From positions 21,082 through 85,081 of the forward strand of contig NZ_JAOASI010000013.1 in NCBI RefSeq assembly GCF_025210165.1: a DNA stretch of 64,000 nt, written 5' to 3'. Source of the DNA: Tepidibacter sp. (GTDB taxonomy: Bacteria; Bacillota; Clostridia; Peptostreptococcales; Peptostreptococcaceae). The notes beneath the pieces are model-generated. The model was not told the origin of the DNA. It made no database searches and worked only from the letters and a program-made list of their open reading frames with translations. Position 1 is the stretch's first letter, and every line of letters begins with the position of its first letter. This document shows positions 36,946-45,440 of this stretch, in pieces. A program made the position numbers and the translations under genes.

Positions 36946-37641
36946 TTATTTAGGATTGTTCTTAAAAATTATCAAGTTATATACAAGTATATAAGTGAAC
37001 AGTAAAACCATACCAAACATCAAAGTAAAATAGATAGCTTCAAGCTTAAAGCTATTTATAATGTATCCAAATAACTTCATAGGATTTGATATTATATCCC
37101 AGCTATTAAATCTAACAAATCTACCTAAATATATTCCATATCCACTAAGAAAAGATACAATAATTACGAATATCCAAGATATCAAATTATTAAACTTATC
37201 TTTGACTATTATTTGGTTTAAATATAAAGAAGCTACTCCAAGTAAGTATCCTATTAAAGCACAAAAAGCTATAAGTATAAAATCATACCATATCCTAAAG
37301 TTTCGTTGAAACTCTAAAGTATCTTCTATCTTAAATGGATAATTAGATACACTTATATGTATAAAATCCGTTATTATATATGGAGCATTAGGATAAAACA
37401 ATAACCATATCCCCATACATATAAATATTAATATACTATTTATAATTCCCTTACCTTTGTAATACCTATTGTGTACTATCAAAGAAAACACAAATGGTAT
37501 CCACGCCAAAAACATATTCCAAACATATATATAATATCTATATGTATTTAATTTGTAAGAACCATTTGTAGCCATAACTACAGCCATCATTGTAACTAAG
37601 AAAAACACACTAAAAATCGAAATTAATTTTTTATTTATCAC
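36946..37641 (-). CDS. DUF1361 membrane protein
   Basis: 231 aa with about seven membrane helices. The DUF1361 signature is visible: WNMFLAWIPFVFSLIVHNRYY and WLLFYPNAPYIITDFIHI, with a late GIYLGRFVRFNSWDI. Function unknown. AGGAGG-like site before the ATG; monocistronic. Confidence 0.8.
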   Translation of the reverse strand: MINKKLISIFSVFFLVTMMAVVMATNGSYKLNTYRYYIYVWNMFLAWIPFVFSLIVHNRYYKGKGIINSILIFICMGIWLLFYPNAPYIITDFIHISVSNYPFKIEDTLEFQRNFRIWYDFILIAFCALIGYLLGVASLYLNQIIVKDKFNNLISWIFVIIVSFLSGYGIYLGRFVRFNSWDIISNPMKLFGYIINSFKLEAIYFTLMFGMVLLFTYILVYNLIIFKNNPK

Positions 37642-37826
37642 TTTTTTCCTCCTATATTATAAATCCTTTTATAATTTGGATAAATTTTCATCACAGGTTT
37701 ATATTACCATATATTGACTTACAATGCAAAACACCAAATATATATCTATCTACTTTTATTTTTTATTGACAAACGATAAATAATTGTATATCATTATTAT
37801 AAAATAAAAGAATCGAGGTTGATAAA

Positions 37827-38315
37827 ATGAAAAATAATCTTAATCCAAAAATTTTAAATATGGTTGTAACTTTAGGAATTGCTATTACATGCATTCTTCT
37901 TCTAGGAACCCCACTTATTACTACAGCATTCTTTAAAAGTCAATTTTTTCTATTAGATCATAGCTTAGTAATGATTGTTACAACTTGTATTTATTTATGT
38001 GCTATACCTTATGTTATATCTTTATTTAAACTAAAAAAACTCTCTAATTTAGTTGTAAAAAACAATCCATTTTCTATTGAAAGTGTTAAATCATTAAAAG
38101 TTATTTCTATATGTTCTTTTAGTGAAATTATTATTTTTATTTTATGCTTAAAATATTTGAAACACTCAGTTGAATTTTTCAAGTATACTGTTCTAGGAAG
38201 CCCAATTATTGTAGTGGCTTTCATTTGTATAACAATAGGATTTTTTTGCCTAGTATTATCAGAATTATTTAATATAGCTATAAAAATTAAGGAAGAAAAC
38301 GATAAAACAATTTAG
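37827..38315 (+). CDS. DUF2975 membrane protein
   Basis: 162 aa with four membrane helices (LGIAITCILLLGTPLI, MIVTTCIYLCAIPYVISLF, VISICSFSEIIIFIL, IIVVAFICITIGFFCLVLSELF) and the conserved NPFSIESVKSLKVIS loop of DUF2975. It is followed after 14 bp by a small HTH gene, the normal partnership for this family, probably a membrane protein working with its own transcription regulator. Confidence 0.85.
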   Translation: MKNNLNPKILNMVVTLGIAITCILLLGTPLITTAFFKSQFFLLDHSLVMIVTTCIYLCAIPYVISLFKLKKLSNLVVKNNPFSIESVKSLKVISICSFSEIIIFILCLKYLKHSVEFFKYTVLGSPIIVVAFICITIGFFCLVLSELFNIAIKIKEENDKTI

Positions 38316-38329
38316 AAAGGAATGTTGAT

Positions 38330-38554
38330 ATGCCAATTATAGTAAATGTAGATGTAATGATGGCCAAAAGAAAGATTAATTCTACTCAACTTTCAGAAAA
38401 GCTGGGAATAACTATGGCTAATCTATCTATTCTAAAAAACAACAAAGCAAAAGCTGTTCGTTTTTCCACACTAGAATCTCTATGTAAAATTTTAAATTGT
38501 CAGCCTGGTGATATTTTAGAATATGTAGATGAAGATGATGAAAGATTAAAATAA
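38330..38554 (+). CDS. Cro/CI-type (YozG-like) HTH regulator
   Basis: 74 aa. One helix-turn-helix, INSTQLSEKLGITMANLSILKNNKAKAVRF, then the YozG-type ending LESLCKILNCQPGDILEYV. It lies 14 bp after the DUF2975 gene behind AGAAAGGAATG and probably controls that operon. Confidence 0.92.
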   Translation: MPIIVNVDVMMAKRKINSTQLSEKLGITMANLSILKNNKAKAVRFSTLESLCKILNCQPGDILEYVDEDDERLK

Positions 38555-38556
38555 GT

Positions 38557-38586
38557 AAATGCTCCTTAAAATTTTAAGGAGCATTT
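38557..38586. terminator. Bidirectional terminator
   Basis: A perfect 30-bp palindrome (arms AAATGCTCCTTAAAA and complement) lies between the HTH gene and the convergent flavoprotein gene. Confidence 0.85.
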
Positions 38587-38603
38587 CTAATGCACAAATA
38601 TAA

Positions 38604-39959
38604 TTATAAAATCTTTAAAAGATGTCTACCAACATACACTCCACTAGTAGCCGCCTGCGATAAAGAGTATGTGGTTCCAGAACAATCTCCTATAAGATAT
38701 ATACCTTTCTCTTTAGTCTCAAAATATTCATTAGTATTAATCTCACCTTCATAAAACTTTGCATCAATTCCATACAATAAAGTATCCTTATCAATCTCTT
38801 CTTTTATTAGTTTTTCCATTGATTCAAAAATCTTCAATACAGCATCTGTGTAAATTTTAGGAACTTTATCATTTAGATTTACAGCCTGTGCGTAAAGAGT
38901 GGGCTGAATACTATTTTTATTAAGTTGTTCTTTTGTAGTTGCTCTATCTTTTATTAAATCTTCTAGTCTTTGAACAACTACACGATGCTTCTCTTGATTT
39001 ATAGATTTTATTATACTTGTAGCATATTCTTTTGCATCTTTAGTAGAGGAAAAATATTTAGGTACAAAAACAGAGAAATTTAAATTACAGCTTGGATTAT
39101 CTGTTTCAAGATAATTTTGTCCATCTGCCATCACAAATCCTTCCTGATATTTTCTGATAACTTTTCCTTTTAAATTCATACAATAAGTTGTTGCTTCAAG
39201 TTTATCATCTTTATACCTAACCTTAGTTTCTAAAGAATCTTTTAAGATAGTGTCTAGTTGATTATCCTTCATCTCAACTCTTATTCCTAAATCTACTCTA
39301 CATCTATATTCTTCAATATCAAATGATTTGCAATATTCTAAAAATTGATTTCCTCCACTTATCCCTGTAGCTAATACAACTACTTTTGATTGAGAACTCT
39401 TTTCTTTACTATTTAATTCAAATCTATCATTAACTTTATTTATTGAGTCTATTTGGGTATTAAACTCAATATCAATCTTATTTTTAAGATATAAATACAT
39501 TTTATTTAAAATTTCATGTGATAAGTTAGTTCCTAAATGCCTTACCTTTGTAGTTAATATTTCACAATTATTTTCATTTGCTATTTTGCTAAGATATTCA
39601 TTTTCTGTACTATATATCTTAACTTTATCAGCTCCAAACGAACATAATATTTTATCAACAGACTCCATTAAATTTATGGCTTTATCATTTCCAATTTTTT
39701 CACCTAAGTAACCACCAAAATCATTAGTATAATTGAACTTTCCTTCAGACCTTCCCATACCTCCAAACCCTTGAATCTTATTGCATATTTTACAATTAAC
39801 ACATTTTTCATTTGATCCTTGTTCAATTGGACATATTCTATCTATAAAGTTTTTTCCCTTTTCTATCATCAATATTTTTAATTCTTTTTCTGTTTGTAGT
39901 AGAGTATATGCAAGAAAAATGCCACTAACTCCTGCACCTACTATTGTTATATCATACAT
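38604..39959 (-). CDS. FAD-dependent oxidoreductase
   Basis: 451 aa flavoprotein. The N terminus is a dinucleotide-binding fold, DITIVGAGVSGIFLAYTLL; CPIEQGSNEKCVNCKICNKIQGFGGMG contains four cysteines that may bind metal or form disulfides; VVLATGISGG and the C-terminal GIYLIGDCSGTTYSLSQAATSGVYVG complete the FAD site. This is the clostridial FAD-dependent protein family related to HI0933-type flavoproteins; substrate unknown. Monocistronic. Confidence 0.85.
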   Translation of the reverse strand: MYDITIVGAGVSGIFLAYTLLQTEKELKILMIEKGKNFIDRICPIEQGSNEKCVNCKICNKIQGFGGMGRSEGKFNYTNDFGGYLGEKIGNDKAINLMESVDKILCSFGADKVKIYSTENEYLSKIANENNCEILTTKVRHLGTNLSHEILNKMYLYLKNKIDIEFNTQIDSINKVNDRFELNSKEKSSQSKVVVLATGISGGNQFLEYCKSFDIEEYRCRVDLGIRVEMKDNQLDTILKDSLETKVRYKDDKLEATTYCMNLKGKVIRKYQEGFVMADGQNYLETDNPSCNLNFSVFVPKYFSSTKDAKEYATSIIKSINQEKHRVVVQRLEDLIKDRATTKEQLNKNSIQPTLYAQAVNLNDKVPKIYTDAVLKIFESMEKLIKEEIDKDTLLYGIDAKFYEGEINTNEYFETKEKGIYLIGDCSGTTYSLSQAATSGVYVGRHLLKIL

Positions 39960-40004
39960 ATATCTTTCCTTTCATGAAAATTTAAATTATAGTTTTATTT
40001 TAAC

Positions 40005-40051
40005 AAAAAAGCACCTACTTCTAGCTGATCTGCACTTGTAGGTACTTTTTT
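40005..40051 (-). terminator. Terminator of the 40057 lipoprotein gene
   Basis: AAAAAAGCACCTAC and GTAGGTACTTTTTT arms with a 19-nt loop, in the correct orientation for the minus-strand lipoprotein gene. Confidence 0.75.
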
Positions 40052-40056
40052 CATAT

Positions 40057-41019
40057 TTAATAATAATACTCTTCAATTTTTTGAGCTACTTCATCTGATA
40101 ATTTGAACCTCAGCTCATTTATTTTTTGAGTAGCCTCTTGATTAGTTGCCTTTACCACATATTTGTATTCAGATAATAAAGTATCCATTTCTTCTGATAC
40201 ATATTTTAAAATCTTAAAATCACTCGATTTAAGTTCTTCATATGTTTTCTTAACAACCTCATCTACTTTTCCAGTTTCATAGTCTACAGTATTGCTAAAA
40301 TAATCAATTCTTAATAAAGCTTCTACGTACATTTTCATCATACTTTCTAAGGTTTCTTTATTCTCAAAATCTTTGTTATCTCTAATAAATTTTTCAAGTG
40401 CAACTGCTCTATCTTTTATCTCTTTAAAATCAATACCGATAGACTCTTCAATAAATGTAGGGTTCTCTAACTCTTTCTTTTTCAACTTATAATATGATTT
40501 TAAGTTTTCAGAAAGATAAGAGCTAAAAGTATCATAAATCATTGAATCGTCCATAGTTAAGTAATAATCGCCTTCTAACATTTCAAATGTATGTCCGGAA
40601 GCTACAGCATCCATTGCTTCTTTCTTTATATTTTTATCTTTAATCAACTCTAAGTTTAGTTTGTGATTTTCATCTATTGCTTTATTAATTGCTACAAAAT
40701 ATTCTGTTGAACTAAATTTTTCAGACAACATATAGAAATTCTTTCTTAATAATCCTTCATATTTCATAACCATTTTATCTGCAGTTTTTTGATCTACCTT
40801 TTCTATATTATCTAAGATAAATTTTTTTGCCTCTATTGCATTGTTTGATTCTAATACTTTTGTCAATTCATCAAATATTTTTCCATTAGCTACTTTTTTA
40901 TCTTCTTCAACATTATTTTCTACTTGTTTATTTTCTTTTTGTTCTTCTGTATTAGCACAACCTGTTAAAACAGTGCCTAAGCAAAGTATTAATAATGCTT
41001 TTATTAATATTTTTTTCAT
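40057..41019 (-). CDS. Helical lipoprotein, unknown function
   Basis: 320 aa. Signal peptide KKILIKALLILCLGTVLTGCA with lipobox LTGC, then a highly charged all-helical body (KIFDELTKVLESNNAIEAKKFI, LEKFIRDNKDFENKETLESMMKMY). No family recognised. AGGAG ribosome site; monocistronic. Expected on the outer membrane leaflet face of the cell membrane. Confidence 0.75.
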   Translation of the reverse strand: MKKILIKALLILCLGTVLTGCANTEEQKENKQVENNVEEDKKVANGKIFDELTKVLESNNAIEAKKFILDNIEKVDQKTADKMVMKYEGLLRKNFYMLSEKFSSTEYFVAINKAIDENHKLNLELIKDKNIKKEAMDAVASGHTFEMLEGDYYLTMDDSMIYDTFSSYLSENLKSYYKLKKKELENPTFIEESIGIDFKEIKDRAVALEKFIRDNKDFENKETLESMMKMYVEALLRIDYFSNTVDYETGKVDEVVKKTYEELKSSDFKILKYVSEEMDTLLSEYKYVVKATNQEATQKINELRFKLSDEVAQKIEEYYY

Positions 41020-41185
41020 TTCAAACTTCTCCTTCCCTATTTCTTATTATGTATAATCATATAATATCAAATAATTTTGTAGTTTACCATTTAATCTAAA
41101 ACTAGTTGAAAATTTTTCTATTTTTATCTATACTATAATCAATTAAAATTTAATAAGTTTAAATACTAAAAAGGAGGAAATTACT

Positions 41186-42205
41186 ATGTATAGCTTCAAA
41201 AATGACTATAGCGAAGGTGCTCATCCAAGAATTTTAAATGCTTTAATAGCATCAAACATGGATCAAGAAGAAGGATATGGATATGATAGACATACTCAAA
41301 ATGCAGTTTCCAAAATAAAAAATATAATGCAAAATCAAAATATAGATGTTCACTTTATATCAGGAGGAACTCAAACAAATCTTATAGCAATTGGAGCTTT
41401 TTTAAAACCTTACGAAGCTTGTATATCTGTAAACACAGGCCATATTGCTGTTAATGAAACCGGAGCAATCGAATATACAGGACACAAAGTAATTACAATA
41501 GATTCAAACGATGGAAAAATAATTCCTGAGAAAATAAAGGAAGTATTAAATTCTCATTCAAATGAACATGTTGTAAAGCCAAAACTTGTATATATTTCTA
41601 ACACAACAGAACTAGGCACAATATATACAAAAAAAGAACTTAAAAATCTTAGTGAGTTTTGTAAATCTAATAACCTTATATTATATGCAGATGGTGCAAG
41701 ATTAGGTTCTGCTATTTGTGTTAAAGAAGCTGATTTAACATTATCTGATATGTGTAATTTTACAGATGCATTTTTTATTGGCGGAACTAAAAATGGAGCT
41801 CTTCTTGGTGAGGCTTTAGTAATAAAAAACGAGAACCTAAAAGAGGATTTTAAATATCATATAAAACAAAAAGGTGCATTACTTGCTAAGGGAAGACTTC
41901 TAGGAATTCAATTTGAAGAATTATTTACTGATAATCTTTATTTTGAACTTGCTAATCATGCTAATGAAATGGCTAATCTTTTGAGTAAAGGTTTAAAAGA
42001 AGCTAATTGCAAGTTTTTAATAGACTCTCCAACTAATCAAATTTTTCCTATATTAGAAAATAAAATAATAAAAAGATTAGAAAAAAAGTTTAATTTTTAT
42101 ACTTGGAAAAAAATAGACGATAACTATTCTGCTATTAGGTTAGTTACCTCTTGGGCTACAAAAAAGGAAGCTGTACTTGAATTTATAAATGAATTAAAAA
42201 AATAG
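41186..42205 (+). CDS. Threonine aldolase-family PLP enzyme
   Basis: 339 aa beta-eliminating lyase fold. FKNDYSEGAHPRILNAL and DQEEGYGYDRHT open the protein as in low-specificity L-threonine aldolases; ADGARL holds the aspartate that contacts PLP and FFIGGTKNGALLGEA the Schiff-base lysine. It likely cleaves L-threonine or allo-threonine to glycine and acetaldehyde. Strong AAAGGAGGA ribosome site. Confidence 0.9.
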   Translation: MYSFKNDYSEGAHPRILNALIASNMDQEEGYGYDRHTQNAVSKIKNIMQNQNIDVHFISGGTQTNLIAIGAFLKPYEACISVNTGHIAVNETGAIEYTGHKVITIDSNDGKIIPEKIKEVLNSHSNEHVVKPKLVYISNTTELGTIYTKKELKNLSEFCKSNNLILYADGARLGSAICVKEADLTLSDMCNFTDAFFIGGTKNGALLGEALVIKNENLKEDFKYHIKQKGALLAKGRLLGIQFEELFTDNLYFELANHANEMANLLSKGLKEANCKFLIDSPTNQIFPILENKIIKRLEKKFNFYTWKKIDDNYSAIRLVTSWATKKEAVLEFINELKK

Positions 42206-42273
42206 CAATTCACCTTAATTTAGGAGAAAAATGAGCATAGCTCAATAAGTTTAGCATTTAATGATTAAATCTT

Positions 42274-42693
42274 TCAATAAATATAATCTTTTTCTCCTAA
42301 ATCCTGTGCAAATCTTAACAAATAGCCATCAGGATCCATAACTAGAAACTCCTTTTGTCCTACTAATTTATCATCTGCTCTATACCAGTTCTCTTCCATC
42401 TCTATTTTTATTGGATATTCATTTTCTTTTATATTTTCATATAACTTATCAATATCATCAACTTCTATTTGAAAGTTGATTCCCCTTCCAAAAGGATATG
42501 ATAATTCTCCTGTTTCCCAATATCCATTTATCTGTTCAATCATGATTTGAGACCCATTTAATGATATCATAGCAAACTTGTCTTCTTTTCTCTCATACTC
42601 TAGCTTGAACAAAAGAATATTTAAATAAAAATTTAAGCTTTTGTCTATATCCAAAACGGATAACTCTGGTATTAGCTTATTGAATTTAAACAT
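42274..42693 (-). CDS. VOC (glyoxalase/bleomycin resistance) family protein
   Basis: 139 aa. The paired beta-alpha-beta-beta-beta module starts LIPELSVLDIDKSLNFYLNIL; FQIEVDDIDKLYENIKE is the second half; it ends KEFLVMDPDGYLLRFAQDLG, typical of antibiotic-binding or small-molecule VOC proteins. GAGAGGA precedes the ATG. Substrate unknown. Confidence 0.88.
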   Translation of the reverse strand: MFKFNKLIPELSVLDIDKSLNFYLNILLFKLEYERKEDKFAMISLNGSQIMIEQINGYWETGELSYPFGRGINFQIEVDDIDKLYENIKENEYPIKIEMEENWYRADDKLVGQKEFLVMDPDGYLLRFAQDLGEKDYIY

Positions 42694-42714
42694 ATTTATT
42701 TCCTCTCATTTCTA

Positions 42715-42790
42715 TTTATTTAATATTATCCTTTTTATATACATAATCTAAGAATTTATCATTAGCAGTTCTTTTTAGAAATAAATAAGG
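42715..42790 (-). pseudogene. Remnant of a duplicated membrane-protein gene end
   Basis: The minus strand encodes FLKRTANDKFLDYVYKKDNIK and a stop. The final 38 bp (42715-42752) are identical to 43366-43403, the 3' end of the 144-aa membrane protein gene, which ends SLDYVYKKDNIK. This is the leftover tail of a duplicated copy whose body is gone. Confidence 0.65.
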
Positions 42791-42814
42791 TGTAAGGTTA
42801 ATTTGAAACACGCC

Positions 42815-42845
42815 AAAAAGACTACCTTGATTGGTAGTCTCAAAA
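42815..42845 (-). terminator. Terminator of the 42847 gene
   Basis: GACTACC and GGTAGTC arms around a 6-nt loop, followed by TTTTT on the minus strand. Confidence 0.75.
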
Positions 42846-42846
42846 C

Positions 42847-43212
42847 CTATAATATCTTTCTATTTAATTTAAATATATTTTGTTCATTTTTATATTCTTT
42901 TTGTTTTATAAATTCAATATCAATACTTAAATCTTCAACAGCATCCTTAATCACATCTGTTTTAGAATTTATATTATCTATGATTTCTTTGTGTTGACGT
43001 TCATTTATTTCTTTATTCATACTAATTCCTTCTAATGCAAGTTTAGTGTTGCTATTTATTTCTTCATTAAATAATTCTACTTTAGTCAATCTTTTGTCTA
43101 TACTTTTAACTTCAGATTTCATATCTTTTATATCATTTTCAATGTTATCAAATCTCTTGTTAATATTATCATTCATTTGAATTAAGAAATCCATCATTTT
43201 GTTATCTTCCAC
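42847..43212 (-). CDS. Hypothetical 121-aa coiled-coil protein
   Basis: Highly charged heptad-like sequence throughout (MNDNINKRFDNIENDIKDMK, IDKRLTKVELFNEEI), resembling small DUF-type coiled-coil proteins found near phage and regulatory genes. No catalytic motif. It follows a possible 24-aa peptide and lies between two 38-bp direct repeats, so the area has been rearranged. Confidence 0.6.
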   Translation of the reverse strand: MEDNKMMDFLIQMNDNINKRFDNIENDIKDMKSEVKSIDKRLTKVELFNEEINSNTKLALEGISMNKEINERQHKEIIDNINSKTDVIKDAVEDLSIDIEFIKQKEYKNEQNIFKLNRKIL

Positions 43213-43285
43213 GATATCAACTCCTTTATTCTTATTTATAATTATATTTTACCATTATATCTAATATAAATACAATAACTAGAAA

Positions 43286-43360
43286 TCAGAAAATTTTACC
43301 TATTACTTGATACATTCCACCTATAATTCCAAACAAAACCCCAAGTGACCATACAGGCAT
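43286..43360 (-). CDS. Possible 24-aa hydrophobic peptide
   Basis: ATG at 43360, 6 nt after the stop of the 144-aa gene, reads MPVWSLGVLFGIIGGMYQVI and ends GKIF. AAAGAG stands only 2 nt before the ATG. It could be a tiny membrane peptide or the C-terminal remnant of a lost membrane protein. Confidence 0.25.
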   Translation of the reverse strand: MPVWSLGVLFGIIGGMYQVIGKIF

Positions 43361-43366
43361 TTCTCT

Positions 43367-43801
43367 TTATTTAATATTATCCTTTTTATATACATAATCT
43401 AAGCTATACTTTTCTTTTTTCTTTAAAAACACTACATCCCAAAAAGAAATACCAAAAGCTATGCCAAAAGCACTTGAAATTGCACTTAACAAACCGCTAT
43501 TTGATATTTTAAAATAATTTGAGATACAATTTATAAAGCTAAATAATATGAAAAATTTAGCAAATCTAAATACTCTTTTCTTTAAATCTCGCTTACTTAG
43601 TTTTCTTGTATTAACAATAGTCATAATTGCCATATACATAATATACAGTACAGTACAAATTATATATATACCAATGAATTTAATATTAATCCACTTATCT
43701 ATACCTGTATATATAGAAAAAAATAATATTACAGTCTGTATAAAAAATATTATAGTAAGTAACTTTCCTAAGTGTATATTCTTTTTCATTTTTGATATCA
43801 C
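43367..43801 (-). CDS. Hypothetical 144-aa membrane protein
   Basis: Four hydrophobic helices (LLTIIFFIQTVILFF, FIGIYIICTVLYIMYMAIMTI, FAKFFILFSFINCI, AISSAFGIAFGISFWDVVFL). No family named with confidence. It is 7 bp downstream of the 206-aa membrane protein gene and part of an operon headed by an HTH gene (44662). Its last 38 bp are duplicated at 42715. Confidence 0.6.
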   Translation of the reverse strand: MISKMKKNIHLGKLLTIIFFIQTVILFFSIYTGIDKWINIKFIGIYIICTVLYIMYMAIMTIVNTRKLSKRDLKKRVFRFAKFFILFSFINCISNYFKISNSGLLSAISSAFGIAFGISFWDVVFLKKKEKYSLDYVYKKDNIK

Positions 43802-43808
43802 CCTTTTC

Positions 43809-44429
43809 CTATATAATATTCATCTTTTTAAAAGTGATATAAATAATAGCCAGTAGCATAATAACTATATATACTAGATACATCATTTTAAATTTTTTAT
43901 CTATTTCTTTTTTCTCTTTTTTATACTCCTCTAAATTAAGTTTTTTCCTCTTTGGAAGTAATGGTATTATCAATGTAAACAATATTGCATTAATAAATAA
44001 AATTAATTCATCATATCTAATAAATCCTTGTGCATTTTCGAAAAATTTAAATTCAAATAACATACTTATAGTTGCTAAAGTACTTATAGTAATTGAGCTA
44101 TATATTAATATATTTATAAGTTTTTCATTTTTAATTTTAAAACTAAAATTAAAACCATTCAAATTCATATAATATAATAACAAAGTAACTGCACAAATTC
44201 CTTCTATTATATAATATACTACATTAATATCAATATTCTTGCATCCTAACGAAATTGAATATAATGTGCATATTAATAATGATATTATAATAATTACAGA
44301 GGATAATTTTAATGCATTATTAAATGCAAATTCCTCTAATTCATCCTTATTCATCAAAGCTAATAATAGAAATAATGAACTCGCAATAGTTGCTAATAGC
44401 GAATGTATTCCTAGTAATTGTTCTCCCAT
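43809..44429 (-). CDS. Hypothetical 206-aa polytopic membrane protein
   Basis: Six membrane helices (LLATIASSLFLLLALM, SSVIIIISLLICTLYSISLG, YYIIEGICAVTLLLYYM, ILIYSSITISTLATISMLF, LILFINAILFTLIIPLLP, MYLVYIVIMLLAIIYITF). Family not recognised. It begins 5 bp after the HTH gene ends, so it is likely regulated by it. Confidence 0.65.
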   Translation of the reverse strand: MGEQLLGIHSLLATIASSLFLLLALMNKDELEEFAFNNALKLSSVIIIISLLICTLYSISLGCKNIDINVVYYIIEGICAVTLLLYYMNLNGFNFSFKIKNEKLINILIYSSITISTLATISMLFEFKFFENAQGFIRYDELILFINAILFTLIIPLLPKRKKLNLEEYKKEKKEIDKKFKMMYLVYIVIMLLAIIYITFKKMNII

Positions 44430-44434
44430 ATCAA

Positions 44435-44662
44435 TTATTCCTCCATCTCTTCCAGAATTTCAAAAACTTCGTCAACAGTCTTATTAAAATATTTAGCTAT
44501 AGCAAAAGCAAGTTTAAGAGAAGGATTAAAAGTCCCTCTTTCAATCTCTAAAATAGTACCTCTATTTATTCCCAACTCTATAGCTAAATCTTCTTGAGTT
44601 AATTTTTTTTCAGTTCTAAGAACTTTTATTTTTGTATTAAATAATTTTTTACGTTTTGCCAT
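44435..44662 (-). CDS. Cro/CI-family HTH regulator
   Basis: 75 aa. FNTKIKVLRTEKKLTQEDLAIELGINRGTILEIERGTFNPSLKLAFAIA is a classic XRE helix-turn-helix, with the family ending KYFNKTVDEVFEI. It heads the operon of two membrane proteins and is probably autoregulatory. Confidence 0.93.
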   Translation of the reverse strand: MAKRKKLFNTKIKVLRTEKKLTQEDLAIELGINRGTILEIERGTFNPSLKLAFAIAKYFNKTVDEVFEILEEMEE

Positions 44663-44721
44663 AAAACTCCACCTCTTATGTATAAGATACTATTTTTGTT
44701 GTATATAGTCAACATTTCATT

Positions 44722-44757
44722 GTATAAAAAATAGCCAACCTATTTAAGATTGACTAT
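44722..44757 (-). terminator. Terminator of the deformylase-like gene
   Basis: ATAGTCAATC pairs with GGTTGGCTAT (two G-U pairs) with a 7-nt loop, followed by T6 on the minus strand. Confidence 0.7.
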
Positions 44758-44800
44758 CTCCCCTTTTTGAATTTATATTTTAATCTAATACTTAAATCAT

Positions 44801-45316
44801 CTAAAAACATCCTGCCTTATCTTTATTTATTCTGAATGACTTACTGTCTATTGCCTTTTGAACAGCTAATATACCATCAAGATGATCATATTCATGTTGT
44901 ATTAATTCTGACAAATCTCCTTTATGTTCTAAAATACAATCATTCCAATCTAAGTCTTTATAGTAAACTTTACATTTTTTGTACCTAAATAGTTTTACCT
45001 CTAGTCCTGGATAACTCATGCAATCATCCCACATTTCAAACTTTTCATCATCAACAAACTCAAGTCTCGGATTTATTAAAGCTATTGAGTTTCCATCAAA
45101 ATTCATATATATTATTCTGAAAAGTTCATTAATTTGAGGTGCAGCTATTGCTCTTCCAAATCCATACTTTTTCCTAAAATCCATCATCGTATCATGCAAA
45201 TTTTCAACTATTCCTTTAGCTTTATCAATTTCATCTCTTGAAACCTCTTTACACATCTCATATAAATTTTCATTTCCCAATAACAGTATTTCTTTTACTG
45301 CCATACATTCACCCAC
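44801..45316 (-). CDS. Peptide deformylase-like protein (divergent motifs)
   Basis: 171 aa. Motif 3 is intact (QHEYDHLDGIL, the HExxH metal site) and the motif 2 cysteine is present, but motif 2 reads DDCMSYPG instead of EGCLSVP and motif 1 reads GRAIAAPQ instead of GVGLAAPQ. Peptide deformylase removes the formyl group from nascent proteins. This form groups with secondary PDF-like proteins common in clostridia, which may have other amide substrates. It is not near fmt or other translation genes. Confidence 0.8.
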   Translation of the reverse strand: MGECMAVKEILLLGNENLYEMCKEVSRDEIDKAKGIVENLHDTMMDFRKKYGFGRAIAAPQINELFRIIYMNFDGNSIALINPRLEFVDDEKFEMWDDCMSYPGLEVKLFRYKKCKVYYKDLDWNDCILEHKGDLSELIQHEYDHLDGILAVQKAIDSKSFRINKDKAGCF

Positions 45317-45369
45317 CTTTTACTTATATAATAACTCTATTTTCTATTCCAATGTATAATACAAACCGA

Positions 45370-45424
45370 AAATGATGCTTATTAAAACGTTAGCTAAGTA
45401 GCGATATTTTAATAAGCATCATTT
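45370..45424. repeat. Foldback element family 1, 55-bp deletion form
   Basis: Perfect 18-bp arms AAATGATGCTTATTAAAA and complement; between them CGTTAGCTAAGTAGCGATA fuses the inner ends seen in the long copies (GTTAGC on the left, AGCGATA or AGCGTTA on the right). It follows the last gene of the ornithine cluster (orr). Confidence 0.65.
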
Positions 45425-45440
45425 GTCTCTTAAGCAATAT

